Of a stretch of 64,000 bases of DNA, positions 35,183-45,335 are shown piece by piece. Source of the DNA: SZUA-36 sp963774415 (lineage in GTDB: Bacteria > Pseudomonadota > Gammaproteobacteria > Xanthomonadales > SZUA-36); assembly GCA_963774415.1 (NCBI GenBank), contig CAVZEU010000005.1:228210-292209 (forward strand), given 5' to 3'. Each line of letters starts with the position of its first letter. The first letter of the stretch is position 1. Made by a program: the position numbers and the translations under genes. The notes under the pieces were generated by a model. The model saw nothing but the letters and a program-made list of their open reading frames with translations, was not told where the DNA came from and made no database searches.

Positions 35183-38100
35183 ATGAGTTTCAAATCCGCG
35201 TCCAAACCCATCCTGTTTCTCGCCCTGGCAATCGCCAGCTGCGGCGTCATGGCAGCCGTCAAACCGGCGGCGGACAAGCCCGACGATGTTTTCAAACACC
35301 TGGAGTTCCGTAACCTCGGGCCCGCCAGCGCCGGTGGCCGTGTCAGTTCGGTCGCCGGTATCCCCGGTAACCCGCGTGTGTACTATGTCGGTGCGGCCGG
35401 CGGCGGCATCTTCAAGACCACCGACGGCGGTCTGCACTGGAAGGCGATATTCGAGCACGAGGCCACCAGTTCGATCGGCGCAATCGCCCTGGCGCCGTCC
35501 AACCCCAGCGTGGTCTGGGTCGGTACCGGCGAAGCCAATATCCGCAACGACGTGACCCCGGGCGCCGGGATCTACCTGTCGACCGACGCCGGCAAGACCT
35601 GGAAACGCATGGGCCTGGAAACCGCCGGCCAGATCGGTCGTATCGCCGTCGACCCGCACGACGCCGACCACGTCGTTGTGGCCGTCCTCGGCCACGAGTG
35701 GGGTCCGAACCCCGAGCGCGGCATCTTCGTCACCCACGACGGCGGCAAGAGCTGGAAGCAATCGCTGTATGTCAATGACCACACCGGCGCGATCGATGTC
35801 GTCATGCAACCGGACAACGGCCACGTGCTGTTCGCGGCCACGTGGCAGGCCATGCGCCGGCCGTGGACGCTCGACGACGGCGGCCCGGATTCCGGCATCT
35901 GGCGCTCGACCGACGGCGGCGACACCTGGACCCGTCTGGACGACGGCCTGCCCAAGCTGATCGGCCGCATCGGCCTCGCCATCGCACCGAGCGATCCGGA
36001 GCGGGTCTACGCCGTGATGGAAACACCCATGGGCGACGGTTCACTGTTCGTCAGCAACGATTTGGGCGACCACTGGGACAAGGTCACCGACAACCACGCG
36101 CTGAACGTGCGCGGCTTCTATTTCACGACGATGCGGGTGGCGCCCGACAACCCGGACCGGCTGTATTTCCTCGGCTTCCAGCTCGCGCAGTCCGATGACG
36201 GCGGCAAAACCGTGCGCGTGATCGACGACGACGTGCACGTCGACCACCACGCCATGTGGATCGACCCGACCGACCCCAAGCGCATGATCCAGGGCAACGA
36301 CGGCGGCGCCTACCTGACCCTCAACGGCGGCAACACCTGGCGCTTCCTCGACGGCATGCCGATCGAACAGAGCTACATGGTCGCCGCCGATACGCGCACG
36401 CCGTACGAGCTGTGCACCGGCCTGCAGGACAACAGCGGCTGGTGCGGGCCGTCTTCATCGCTGGCCGACAGTGTCGTCTCCGGCAACGACTGGTACACCG
36501 TGGTCGGCGGCGATGGTGAATACACCGTGCCGGCGCCGTCAGATCCGGACATCATCTACGCCAATGCCGAAGACGGCTATACCGTGCGCTTCGACCGCAA
36601 AACCAAGCAGACACGGGCCATCATGCCCTACCTGCACAGCCCCGGGTTCATCAACGACATTCCCACCTCGGAGCAGGCAGTGCGCTTCAATTGGACCCCG
36701 CCGATCGACGTCGACCCGAACGACGCAGACACCGTCTATCTCGGCGCCAGCAAGCTGTTCAAGTCGACCGACGGCGGCCGCAACTGGCAGATCATCAGCC
36801 CGGACCTGACACGCAACGACAAGGCCAAGCAGAAAAACTCGGGCGGTCCGATCAACTTCGACCTGTCCGGTGCGGAAACCTACGACACCCTGATCTCCGT
36901 TCGCATCGCGCCGAGCGACCCGCAGACCATCTGGGCCGGCAGCGATGACGGCGTCTTGTCGCTGACCCGCGATGGCGGCAAGAACTGGAGCCGGGTCACG
37001 CCGCACGGCGCGCCGGAATGGGCGCGCATCTACCAGATCGACGTGTCGCCGAACGACCCCGGGGTTGCCTACGTCGCTTTCGACGCGCACAAGATGGACG
37101 ACTTGAGGCCCTACGCCTACGCCACCGAGGATTATGGCAAGCACTGGCGCAACATCAGCGACGGCCTGCCGAAAGACGGCTATGTCGAGGTCGTCCGAGC
37201 GGACCCGATGCACCCGGATGTGCTCGCCGCCGGCACCATGCAAGGCGTGTGGATCTCGCGTGACCGCGGCCGAAACTGGACCCGGCTCGAGGCCAACCTG
37301 CCGACCATGCCGGTCTGGGACCTGAAGTTCGTGCAGGGCGACCTGGTGCTGGCCACGCACGGCCGCGGTCTGTGGGTGCTGGATCACTTCGCGGCCGTTG
37401 CGGAAATCGACCCCGACTCAAAGCCGGGCGCCCTCAAATTACTCACCCCCGGCAAGGGTATCGAGTTCCAGCGCTGGAACCGCGGTGAAGGCGCGGAACC
37501 GGCCTTTACCGCACCGAATGCACCGAACGGCGTTGTCGTCGACTACAGCCTGCCGCAAAAGCTCGAGGCCAGCGAGGAGCAGAAGAAGCTGGAGCAAACG
37601 CCGGTCAAGATCGAGGTGCATGACGCCAAAGGGCAGCTGATCGCCACCCATTACGGGCCATCCGAGGCCGGCGTCAATCGCTTCGTCTGGAATATGCGCT
37701 ATGACGGGCCGACGAAGATCGACTTCGAGGAGCAGGCGGTCCAGGGCAAGATACCGGAATGGGCGCAGGGCCCGCACGGGCCGCTGGTGATGCCAGGCAG
37801 CTACAGCATCAGCGTCAGCGCCGACGGCCATACCGAGAGCGCCCAGGCCACGGTCGCCGCCGACCCGAACCAGGCGCCGGCGCCGCAGGCGCAGCGGCAG
37901 AGCCTTGAGGCCGCGCTCACCGCGCGTGCCGAGGCCGACGCGATCAACCTGATGCTCAACCGCATCAGCGCGATGCAGTCGCAACTCGATGACTACCAAA
38001 CGGCCGTGGCCAGGCTGGCAGCCAGCCACAATGCGGACGAAAGAAAACGGGCCGAAGCACAACAGCATCTGGTCGCCGCCGCCAAGGCACTGGCCGGGAA

Positions 38101-38425
38101 ACTGGGTGATTTGAAGGACTCGGTGTACAACCCGAAAGTGCAGCACGCGGTGATCGAGGACGAACTGCACCAGTTGACGGACCTGCACGCCGCCATCGAG
38201 ACCCTGGCCCGCGAATTCGCGGGCTTGGGCACCCAGGCGCCGACACCGCCGATGCTTGAAATCCACACGGAATTCTCCGGCAAACTCGAGGCCAGGCTGG
38301 CGGCGTTCAACACGCTGCTGACGGAGGATGTCGCCGCCTACGACAAGGCCGCCTACGCCGCCGGTGCGCCGACGCTGGCCGCGGGCAAGCCGATCCACGT
38401 GGCCGCGGCGCCAGCGATCAACTGA
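35183..38425 (+). CDS. Exported sortilin/VPS10-like beta-propeller protein
   Basis: The 1080-residue protein has a signal peptide (MSFKSASKPILFLALAIASC, cut near VMAA). From about residue 35 it forms a large beta-propeller with many Asp-box turns (TTDGGLHW, STDAGKTW, THDGGKSW, STDGGDTW, TRDGGKNW, SRDRGRNW). This is the family often called BNR-repeat glycosyl hydrolase or sortilin-like. About 300 residues follow, with a beta-rich part (VEVHDAKGQLIATHYGPSEA-like) and a helical end. Sialidase activity is not implied by Asp boxes alone. It starts after AGGAGA and appears monocistronic, with a hairpin after the stop. The role is probably binding or degrading extracellular polymers. Confidence 0.8.
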   Translation: MSFKSASKPILFLALAIASCGVMAAVKPAADKPDDVFKHLEFRNLGPASAGGRVSSVAGIPGNPRVYYVGAAGGGIFKTTDGGLHWKAIFEHEATSSIGAIALAPSNPSVVWVGTGEANIRNDVTPGAGIYLSTDAGKTWKRMGLETAGQIGRIAVDPHDADHVVVAVLGHEWGPNPERGIFVTHDGGKSWKQSLYVNDHTGAIDVVMQPDNGHVLFAATWQAMRRPWTLDDGGPDSGIWRSTDGGDTWTRLDDGLPKLIGRIGLAIAPSDPERVYAVMETPMGDGSLFVSNDLGDHWDKVTDNHALNVRGFYFTTMRVAPDNPDRLYFLGFQLAQSDDGGKTVRVIDDDVHVDHHAMWIDPTDPKRMIQGNDGGAYLTLNGGNTWRFLDGMPIEQSYMVAADTRTPYELCTGLQDNSGWCGPSSSLADSVVSGNDWYTVVGGDGEYTVPAPSDPDIIYANAEDGYTVRFDRKTKQTRAIMPYLHSPGFINDIPTSEQAVRFNWTPPIDVDPNDADTVYLGASKLFKSTDGGRNWQIISPDLTRNDKAKQKNSGGPINFDLSGAETYDTLISVRIAPSDPQTIWAGSDDGVLSLTRDGGKNWSRVTPHGAPEWARIYQIDVSPNDPGVAYVAFDAHKMDDLRPYAYATEDYGKHWRNISDGLPKDGYVEVVRADPMHPDVLAAGTMQGVWISRDRGRNWTRLEANLPTMPVWDLKFVQGDLVLATHGRGLWVLDHFAAVAEIDPDSKPGALKLLTPGKGIEFQRWNRGEGAEPAFTAPNAPNGVVVDYSLPQKLEASEEQKKLEQTPVKIEVHDAKGQLIATHYGPSEAGVNRFVWNMRYDGPTKIDFEEQAVQGKIPEWAQGPHGPLVMPGSYSISVSADGHTESAQATVAADPNQAPAPQAQRQSLEAALTARAEADAINLMLNRISAMQSQLDDYQTAVARLAASHNADERKRAEAQQHLVAAAKALAGKLGDLKDSVYNPKVQHAVIEDELHQLTDLHAAIETLAREFAGLGTQAPTPPMLEIHTEFSGKLEARLAAFNTLLTEDVAAYDKAAYAAGAPTLAAGKPIHVAAAPAIN

Positions 38426-38438
38426 ACCACCGTTTCCA

Positions 38439-38467
38439 CCCGGCCGGGGCGTTGCGCCCCGGCCGGG
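38439..38467 (+). terminator. Strong GC hairpin after the sortilin-like gene
   Basis: A perfect 13-bp stem (CCCGGCCGGGGCG and its complement) around a three-base TTG loop lies 14 bases after the stop codon. No T-tract follows, so it may act as a Rho-assisted terminator or mRNA-end structure. Confidence 0.6.
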
Positions 38468-38527
38468 AGTTCGAAGCGCCGCCAAAACATATGGTGAGGT
38501 CAGTGGCCGGCTGGTGCAATATGCTGG

Positions 38528-39136
38528 CTAGTCGGAAGGCACGACGATATACAGCGTGGCCGAAGCAAGCGGCGCACCATAGTAAGTCGATTCCCAGTGG
38601 CAGGTGTACTCGCCCGGTTCGAGCTGGGCTATGAAACCCCGGTTCTGGTACAGCGTCAGGCCCCAGTCGGGCCGGTGGAATTGTTTGTACGCCGACTGCT
38701 CCAGGTCTTGCTCCACGAGTTCCCCGCCGCTAGGACCGAACCAGATGCGATCTTCGGTGGCCTCGAGGTCGTCGATGGCTTCGGCCAGAGTGAACCCCCA
38801 GTTCGGGTAATCGAACAACCATGTCACACCTCCAAAGACGAAGTCGCCGGCTTTGAATACGTAGGTCTGCCCATCGTCGAATACCCGGAACTGGCAGCGC
38901 TCGACACCGCCGCCCACGCCGGCCCGGCGAGGCCGGGTCAAGAAATCCGTGGCGTTAATATATCCAACCGGCCCGGCCTGCAGTACGGCTTCGACCTCGC
39001 CCCACCCACAGCGTTGGTCCTGGCCCCAGGCAACTCCTGCCGTGCCCAGCAATGCCGCAAGCACAACCCATCCAAGCAAGCGACGCGTCAGAGAACGGGT
39101 CGATCTGGACAGGGTCATTGTTTTTGTTTCCTGCAT
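38528..39136 (-). CDS. Secreted protein of unknown function
   Basis: The 202-residue protein starts at ATG 39136, set by AAGGAG six bases upstream. A signal peptide with a long basic start (MTLSRSTRSLTRRLLGWVVL, cut near AWG) is followed by a beta-rich soluble part with cysteines (RCGWGE, ERCQF, YTCHW) and many aromatics (TWLFDYPNWGF). I do not recognise the family. It faces the sortilin-like gene at its 3' end and is divergent from rhlE. Confidence 0.6.
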   Translation of the reverse strand: MQETKTMTLSRSTRSLTRRLLGWVVLAALLGTAGVAWGQDQRCGWGEVEAVLQAGPVGYINATDFLTRPRRAGVGGGVERCQFRVFDDGQTYVFKAGDFVFGGVTWLFDYPNWGFTLAEAIDDLEATEDRIWFGPSGGELVEQDLEQSAYKQFHRPDWGLTLYQNRGFIAQLEPGEYTCHWESTYYGAPLASATLYIVVPSD

Positions 39137-39637
39137 CTGTGTCTCCTTGAAGAAAGGTCTCTGTGCTCCCAGTGTGCACAAGGGCTGGCGGCAGGTCATG
39201 AAAGAACGACGAAATTTGTATCAAAGAACGGCAAAATCCGGGTGGATTCGGGGCACAGCGAGGAGTCCGGGGATACCAGAGCCGGCAGAATTGTTACCCT
39301 GGCCCCACATTCTGCCGGCCCCGCTCGGCTTTACTGCCAAAGCAGCCATCCACGAGTGCGTCACCGACAGACAGGACACCGATGACCGCCCCCACCCGGA
39401 TATTGCCCCGTAAAGACGCGACGCTGCGACCAGTCGGCCTTCATTGGTTAATTGTTTTACCTAAACCCCCTTTTTACAGACACTTCCGGTATAATGCTCA
39501 AACATTTTCTGGTGCGCTTCGGTCTGCACCTTTATCCAACGCGGTAATCCTCCCGATTCACCCCGCAACAAAAGGCCTCCGCCTTGACCGTACCGAACCT
39601 GTTTTTTCGGGGCGGCGGAGTCCAAGAGAATTAATTT
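39137..39637. other. Divergent promoter region and long rhlE leader
   Basis: About 500 bases without a supported gene. A consensus -10 hexamer TATAAT is at 39490-39495, but the nearest TTTACA (39473-39478) is only 11 bases away, so the -35 is unclear. If that -10 is used, the rhlE leader is about 135 bases, and it can pair CCTCCGCC near 39576-39583 with GGCGGAG just before the ribosome site. Long structured leaders are common for cold-responsive RNA helicases. Confidence 0.45.
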
Positions 39638-40924
39638 ATGTCATTTGAATCCCTCGGCCTCAGGGCCGAACTACTCCGTGCCGTATCCGAAAACGGCTAC
39701 AGCGACCCGACCCCGATACAGCAGCAGGCCATTCCTCCTATCCTGGAAGGCCGCGACATCATGGGCGGCGCACAAACCGGCACCGGCAAAACCGCCGGCT
39801 TCACGCTGCCCTTGTTGCAGAACCTGATGGCCACGGACAAGCATGCGAGCGGCCGCCGACCCGTCCGCGCCCTGGTGCTGACCCCGACGCGTGAACTGGC
39901 TGCACAGGTGGCGGAAAGCGTGGCCACCTATGGCAGGTACCTGCCGCTCCGCTCCACCGTCGTTTTCGGCGGTGTCAGCGTCAATGCGCAAAAACAGAAA
40001 CTGTCCGCAGGCGTCGATATCCTGGTGGCGACGCCGGGCCGCCTGCTCGACCATGCCGGCCAGCGCTCGGTCGATCTTTCACGGGTCGAAATACTGGTGC
40101 TCGATGAAGCCGACCGCATGCTCGACATGGGCTTTATCCGTGACATTCGCAGGGTGCTCGCCCTGTTGCCCGAACACAAGCAGACATTATTGTTCTCGGC
40201 GACCTTGACGGATGAAATCAAGCGGCTCTCGAAAGATCTGCTCAGCTCACCGGCGCTGGTTGAAGTTGCACGGCGCGACGCCACCGCGAACCTCATCACC
40301 CAGGTGGTTCACCCGGTGGACAAGCGCCGCAAACGCGAACTGCTATCCTTCCTGGTGGGTGCCAATAACTGGAAACAGGTGCTGGTATTCAATCGTACCA
40401 AACATGGCGCCAACCGCCTGGCCGAACAGTTGAACACCGACGGTATCAAAGCGGTCGCCATCCACGGTAACAAGAGCCAGGGCGCGCGCACCAGGGCGCT
40501 GGCCGATTTCAAATCAGGCAAAGTGCGCGTACTGGTGGCGACGGACATTGCCGCGCGCGGGCTGGATATCGACCAGTTGCCGCACGTCGTGAACTATGAA
40601 TTGCCCCATGTCGCGGAAGACTACGTTCACCGTATCGGCCGCACCGGCCGCGCCGGTAACGAAGGCGAAGCTACGTCCCTGGTGTGTGTCGACGAACTGA
40701 AATTGCTCGGGGATATCGAGCGGCTTACCCGGCGTAGCATTCCCAGCAACGTGATCGATGGCTTCGAGCCCGACCCGACCATTGAGCCCGAACCGATCAA
40801 GAATGGCGGGCCCCGGCGGGGCAAACCCCGTAATCAAGCACGCAGGAACGCAGGATCGAGCCAAAGTCTTAGTGCCAATCGACAGCATGACCGTCGTTCA
40901 CGGGGGCGCCGCAGGGCGGCCTGA
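39638..40924 (+). CDS. rhlE: DEAD-box RNA helicase RhlE
   Basis: The 428-residue enzyme carries all helicase motifs: the Q motif (GYSDPTPIQQQAIP), Walker A AQTGTGKT (about 44-51), PTREL, TPGRLLDH, DEAD in VLDEADRMLD, SAT, and HRIGRTGRAG. The basic tail (RRGKPRNQARRNAG and RRSRGRRRAA) is typical for RhlE. It unwinds RNA in ribosome assembly and RNA turnover and is often induced by cold. The leader is long and may fold, which would suit cold regulation. No operon partner overlaps it; the YkoF-like gene starts about 200 bases downstream. Confidence 0.92.
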   Translation: MSFESLGLRAELLRAVSENGYSDPTPIQQQAIPPILEGRDIMGGAQTGTGKTAGFTLPLLQNLMATDKHASGRRPVRALVLTPTRELAAQVAESVATYGRYLPLRSTVVFGGVSVNAQKQKLSAGVDILVATPGRLLDHAGQRSVDLSRVEILVLDEADRMLDMGFIRDIRRVLALLPEHKQTLLFSATLTDEIKRLSKDLLSSPALVEVARRDATANLITQVVHPVDKRRKRELLSFLVGANNWKQVLVFNRTKHGANRLAEQLNTDGIKAVAIHGNKSQGARTRALADFKSGKVRVLVATDIAARGLDIDQLPHVVNYELPHVAEDYVHRIGRTGRAGNEGEATSLVCVDELKLLGDIERLTRRSIPSNVIDGFEPDPTIEPEPIKNGGPRRGKPRNQARRNAGSSQSLSANRQHDRRSRGRRRAA

Positions 40925-41130
40925 CAGCATCTTCCCGGACGCAGCGCGCCAATTGGCGGGGCCGCACGCGACCGCCGGGTCAATACGCCGCTAACAGGTT
41001 CGTGAGAACGGGCGCCCCAGCGCCGGCCTCGGCGCCCGCAATCCACTGGCTTCTCACTTTAAACGTAAACCCGTGACGGGGCATAATGTCCAGGCCGAAA
41101 CGACATGCAGGCAATGGCTAAGGAGTACCA

Positions 41131-41403
41131 ATGAAAATCGTTGCAGATTTGAGTCTCTACCCGCTCAAGGACGGGCCGATCCCCAGCATTATCGAATTTA
41201 TCGAGGATTTGCGCGCGCAGGACGGCATCGAGATCGTAACCAACCAGCTCAGCACCCAGTTGTGCGGGGAATTCGACGCCGTCACCGGCGCCATCAACCG
41301 CTGCATGGAAAGAGCCATGACGGCAACGAACACCGTCGTGTTGGCGGTCAAGTACCTGAATATCGATCGCGACCTGGAGGCGCCGCCAAGCCTGACGCCG
41401 TAA
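41131..41403 (+). CDS. YkoF-like thiamine/HMP-binding domain protein
   Basis: The 90-residue protein (KIVADLSLYPLKDGPIPSII, then LSTQLCGEFDAVTGAINRCM) matches a single YkoF-type ACT-like domain. In Bacillus, YkoF binds thiamine or its pyrimidine and serves an uptake system. No transporter gene is next to it here and no TPP riboswitch is recognisable upstream, so the ligand is unknown. Confidence 0.65.
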   Translation: MKIVADLSLYPLKDGPIPSIIEFIEDLRAQDGIEIVTNQLSTQLCGEFDAVTGAINRCMERAMTATNTVVLAVKYLNIDRDLEAPPSLTP

Positions 41404-41744
41404 TGGAGGGCGCTCCAACCTTCGGGCAGCCGCATTCCTGCCGCACCCGTCTTTAGCCGGAAAGCCTCGGCCGCCCTGCAGTTCAGGGTAGGCCCGACGT
41501 ATCCTGATCCACCTCCTCGCAATGCGAATTGCAGCGACGCGCGCCCCGCGCCGCACGCGGCAAACGGGCGCCAGGCGCTGTTTCCTGTATCGGCACAAAT
41601 GACCGCGATCAGTAACGGCGAACCGACGGCCCAAGAAAAAATCATGCAATTGGAGTATATTAAATATAGGTACAAGTGTGCGCCCAACACGTTACCGGTC
41701 CAGGGAACGGACATCGGGGTGGCAGGCACACGGGGGAATCGGTC
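41404..41744. other. Intergenic gap before the S8 protease
   Basis: About 340 bases with no supported gene. The only marked feature is a short AT-rich palindrome, TATATTAAATATA, near 41656-41668 (6-1-6), which could be a promoter or operator for the protease. Confidence 0.4.
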
Positions 41745-44700
41745 ATGGGACGTGGCACCGAGAATTTCGGCAAGAACCTGGTCATCAACGCATTAATCGC
41801 GATCTGCTGCCTCGGCGGCACGGCGTTCGCCCAAAGCGATATTGCCGGCAGCACACGGCAGACTAAGCTGCTGGAATTATCACAAAGGCTGCGCGAGCGC
41901 GACGTAAGCGAGCACGCGCGGGCGCAGGAATTCGCCAAAACCGCAGGCATCCCGATGAAACAAAACCTGCCTGCCGGCGGCGTGTTGGAACTGCAGCGCA
42001 TCGTGCCGGGTATCGGCCCGATCTTCTACATTACCAACAACCTAGACGCCGCCGACACCGTTTCGACGGACGAGGTGCGCCCGGGCGGGTCCGCGGGCCT
42101 CACACTGGAAGGCGCCGGCATGACGGTCGCAGAATGGGACGGCGGTGCAGTCTATCCGGATCATACCGATTTTATCGGCCGTTTGACGCAGATGGACGGA
42201 GCGACCGAGGTCAGCGGTCATTCAACCCACGTGGCGGGCACCCTGATCGGCGCCGGTGATGGCCTGGAGCCAAGATCGCGGGGCATGGCCAATGCGGCAC
42301 AACTCGAGGCCTGGGACTGGAATTCGGACACCGCGGAAATGGCGGCCGAGGCGGCGGGGGGTTTGCTGATCTCCAATCATTCGTACGGCATCGCGGCCGG
42401 CTGGCTGTATATCGGCGGCCCGCCGCCGGATGGCTGGTGGTGGATCGGGGGGGCGGCCGATACCGACCTCGAAGACCCGAATTTTGGCTATTACGACACC
42501 CAGGCGCAGTTGTGGGACCAGATCGCATATGATGCGCCCTACTACCTGATCGTCAAGGCCGCCGGCAATGACCGTTCGGACACCGGCCCTTCCCCCGGTG
42601 AAGACTACTGGGTCGTTGACCAGGATGGTAACCAGCTTTTTGTATCCAACCTGCCGAGACCGTACGACTGCGCACCTGACGGTTACGACTGCATGCCGAC
42701 CAACGCCGTGGCGAAGAACGTACTTACCGTTGGTGCGGTGGATGACCTCTACGGCGGCTATTCGCCGCTGTCCGGCCCGTCGCAGGTACAGATGGCGCCA
42801 TTCAGCAGTTGGGGACCTTCGGATGACGGACGGATCAAGCCGGACATCGTCGGCAATGGTGTCTTCCTGATCTCGGCGTGGCCCGAATCACCTTACTACG
42901 CGGCCGCCGCCGGCACCTCGATGGCAGCGCCGAATGTCACTGGTTCGCTGCTGCTGCTGCAGGAACATTACCAGGACATCCACGGGCCGGGCAATTTCAT
43001 GCGCAGCGCCACGCTGAAGGCGCTGGCGATCCATACCGCTGATGAGTCCGGCGACGCCGACGGCCCGGATTACGCGTTCGGCTGGGGTTTGCTGAACACG
43101 AAAAGCGCGGCGGCGGTCATCACCGGTGAGGGCGGCGACCACCAGATCATCGAGAGCAGCCTCGCCAACGGCGCAACCAACTCGGTACCCGTCAATGTCG
43201 CGGAGGCGGACTCGCGCCTCCGGGCTACCCTGGTCTGGATGGACCCGCCAGGCACACCGGTCGCTCCGTCGCTCGACCCCCCGGACCTGATGCTCGTCAA
43301 TGACCTCGACCTGCGTATCACGAGCGACGGCACCACGTATTTCCCGTGGGTACTGGACCCCGCCAACCCGGCTGCCGCGGCGACCAGGGGCGACAATTTC
43401 CGCGATAACGTGGAACAGGTCGATATCGTCGGCATCGGCCCCGGTGTTTTTATGGTCGAGGTCAGCCACAAGGGTGGACTGCAGGGCGGCCTGAACCAGG
43501 ACTACGCGCTGATCATCAGCGTCTCCCCCGCACCGCCGACCGGATCCGGACTGCTGCTGTCAGAGGATTTCTCAGGCGGCTTCCCGCCCGGCTGGTCATT
43601 GCAGACCAATACCACTCCGACGGTTAACTGGGCCGTTGTGTCCCCGGCCGGGGATGGGTCCCGTTTTGACAACCTGACCGGTGGCTCGGGGCCGTTCGCA
43701 ATGGCGGACTTCGGCTATAGCACTTCCGGCGCCGCCTCGCTGCGCACTCCGGTGCTCGACCTGTCCGCCAATACCGCCGTGGTGCTGAGCTTCAATAGCC
43801 AGTTCAATTACGATACCTGGGAGACATTGAACGTGGACACGAGTGTCGATGGCGGCACCACTTGGGCCAACCAGTGGTACTACCAGGGCTTCAATCCCTT
43901 CCCGACCCTCAATGTGCTCGATCTGTCCGCGGCCATTGCCGGCGAGCCCAACGTGATGTTGCGGTTCCGATTCGACAGTTGGCTGGATTATTCCGGTGAT
44001 TACTGGCAGATCGACGACGTGGAACTGGAGGGGTACGGCGCCCCGCCGCCCCCGGGCGATCCGCCGGGCGCAGCGGGCAGTCCCAGCCCGACGGACGGGG
44101 CAACCGATGTGCCGCTGGATGCGATCCTCACCTGGAGCGCCGGCGCCAATACAGCTTCGCACGATGTCTATTTTGGCACCAACCCCGCACCCGGCGGGGG
44201 TGAATTCCAGTCTAACCAGCCCGGCACCAGTTTCGACCCCATCCTGGTCAACGACGTGACCTACTTCTGGCGGATCGACGAAGTCAACGCCAATGGCACG
44301 ACCACCGGCAGCGTTTGGAGCTTCACCACGGCAGCGGCAACGCCGCCCGAATTGTCCATGCACCTGGCCGACCTGCAGGGCGCCGGCCTGGACGCGCCCA
44401 AGGGCCGCTGGCAGGCCGTGGCGACGATAACGGTCGAAGACACCGATGGCCTACCGCTTGCAGGTGTGCAGGTCGATGGCAACTGGAGCAACGGCGCCAA
44501 CGGCGCCGATTCCTGCACCACCGATGGCAACGGTGCTTGTTCGGTAACCAAGTCAAGTTTGAAGAACAACGTCGGCAGCGTGGATTACAGCGTCAACGAC
44601 CTGACCCTTGGCGGTTACGTCTATGACATTGGCGCCAACGAGGCCGCGGCATCGGTAACGGTACTGAAACCCGCGCCGAACCTGCTTCCCACGGCCGTGG

Positions 44701-45221
44701 ACGACAGCTTCTCAACGCCGGTGGACACGCCGTTGAGCGATAACCTGATGGCCAACGATGACCCCGGCGACGCCCCGGCCAGCGTGACCGCGTTCGATGC
44801 CACCAGCAGCGCGGGATTCGCGGTGTCGGTGACGTCCGGCACCGGCGACTTCAGTTACACCCCGAACGGCGGCTACGAGGGCCTTGACAGTTTTGGTTAT
44901 ACGATCACCGACAGTAACGGCGACAGCGATTCCGCCACCGTGAACATCACGGTGGGCAATCCGCCCCCGCCGCCGGCGAGCCGTTCGGTCAGCGCCGCCA
45001 AGTCGAAGCAAAAGGGCGACAATATCGTGACCCTGTCATGGACCGGTTTCATCGACGCAGAAGTCACCATCATCCGCAACGGCGCGCTGCAGGCTACGGT
45101 TGCGAACGGCCCGGCATCGTGGCAGGACAATCTCGGCAAGCATCCGTCCGGCACTTATGTCTACGAGGTCTGCGAAGCGGGCCCGACCTCGGGGTGTGCC
45201 GGTGATTCCTTGAGTTATTGA
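41745..45221 (+). CDS. Large secreted S8 (subtilisin-like) serine protease
   Basis: The 1158-residue protein from ATG 41745 (GGGGGAA seven bases upstream) has a signal peptide ending near TAFAQ. The catalytic triad is D132 (MTVAEWDGG), H162 (HSTHVAGTLIG) and S392 (GTSMAAPNVTGS). A jelly-roll-like domain follows (PGWSLQTNTTPTVNW... about 590-750), then fibronectin-like segments, an Ig/cadherin-type module with NLMANDDPGDAPASVTAFDA and DSFGYTITDSNGDSDSATV, and a short C-terminal domain. The layout suits a protease released or displayed outside the cell. Accessory domains may bind polymers. No sorting tail is visible. Confidence 0.88.
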   Translation: MGRGTENFGKNLVINALIAICCLGGTAFAQSDIAGSTRQTKLLELSQRLRERDVSEHARAQEFAKTAGIPMKQNLPAGGVLELQRIVPGIGPIFYITNNLDAADTVSTDEVRPGGSAGLTLEGAGMTVAEWDGGAVYPDHTDFIGRLTQMDGATEVSGHSTHVAGTLIGAGDGLEPRSRGMANAAQLEAWDWNSDTAEMAAEAAGGLLISNHSYGIAAGWLYIGGPPPDGWWWIGGAADTDLEDPNFGYYDTQAQLWDQIAYDAPYYLIVKAAGNDRSDTGPSPGEDYWVVDQDGNQLFVSNLPRPYDCAPDGYDCMPTNAVAKNVLTVGAVDDLYGGYSPLSGPSQVQMAPFSSWGPSDDGRIKPDIVGNGVFLISAWPESPYYAAAAGTSMAAPNVTGSLLLLQEHYQDIHGPGNFMRSATLKALAIHTADESGDADGPDYAFGWGLLNTKSAAAVITGEGGDHQIIESSLANGATNSVPVNVAEADSRLRATLVWMDPPGTPVAPSLDPPDLMLVNDLDLRITSDGTTYFPWVLDPANPAAAATRGDNFRDNVEQVDIVGIGPGVFMVEVSHKGGLQGGLNQDYALIISVSPAPPTGSGLLLSEDFSGGFPPGWSLQTNTTPTVNWAVVSPAGDGSRFDNLTGGSGPFAMADFGYSTSGAASLRTPVLDLSANTAVVLSFNSQFNYDTWETLNVDTSVDGGTTWANQWYYQGFNPFPTLNVLDLSAAIAGEPNVMLRFRFDSWLDYSGDYWQIDDVELEGYGAPPPPGDPPGAAGSPSPTDGATDVPLDAILTWSAGANTASHDVYFGTNPAPGGGEFQSNQPGTSFDPILVNDVTYFWRIDEVNANGTTTGSVWSFTTAAATPPELSMHLADLQGAGLDAPKGRWQAVATITVEDTDGLPLAGVQVDGNWSNGANGADSCTTDGNGACSVTKSSLKNNVGSVDYSVNDLTLGGYVYDIGANEAAASVTVLKPAPNLLPTAVDDSFSTPVDTPLSDNLMANDDPGDAPASVTAFDATSSAGFAVSVTSGTGDFSYTPNGGYEGLDSFGYTITDSNGDSDSATVNITVGNPPPPPASRSVSAAKSKQKGDNIVTLSWTGFIDAEVTIIRNGALQATVANGPASWQDNLGKHPSGTYVYEVCEAGPTSGCAGDSLSY

Positions 45222-45242
45222 TTTTATGAGGGGTAGACGTAA

Positions 45243-45263
45243 TGGAGGGTTACCTGCCCTCCA
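45243..45263. terminator. Hairpin between convergent genes
   Basis: TGGAGGG (45243-45249) pairs with CCCTCCA (45257-45263) around a seven-base loop, 21 bases after the S8 protease stop and before the end of the convergent GNAT gene. There is no clear T-tract. Confidence 0.4.
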
Positions 45264-45335
45264 CCTCTCCTGGACTCGCGACGATCGTCAACGTCGGATT
45301 CGCGGTGCGCGGGCAGGAGTGCCGGTCGCGGATGG

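Noticed and set aside
39473..39495. TTTACA/TATAAT as a standard sigma-70 promoter for rhlE
   Set aside because: The spacer is only 11 bases; the -10 may be real but the pair is not a normal promoter.
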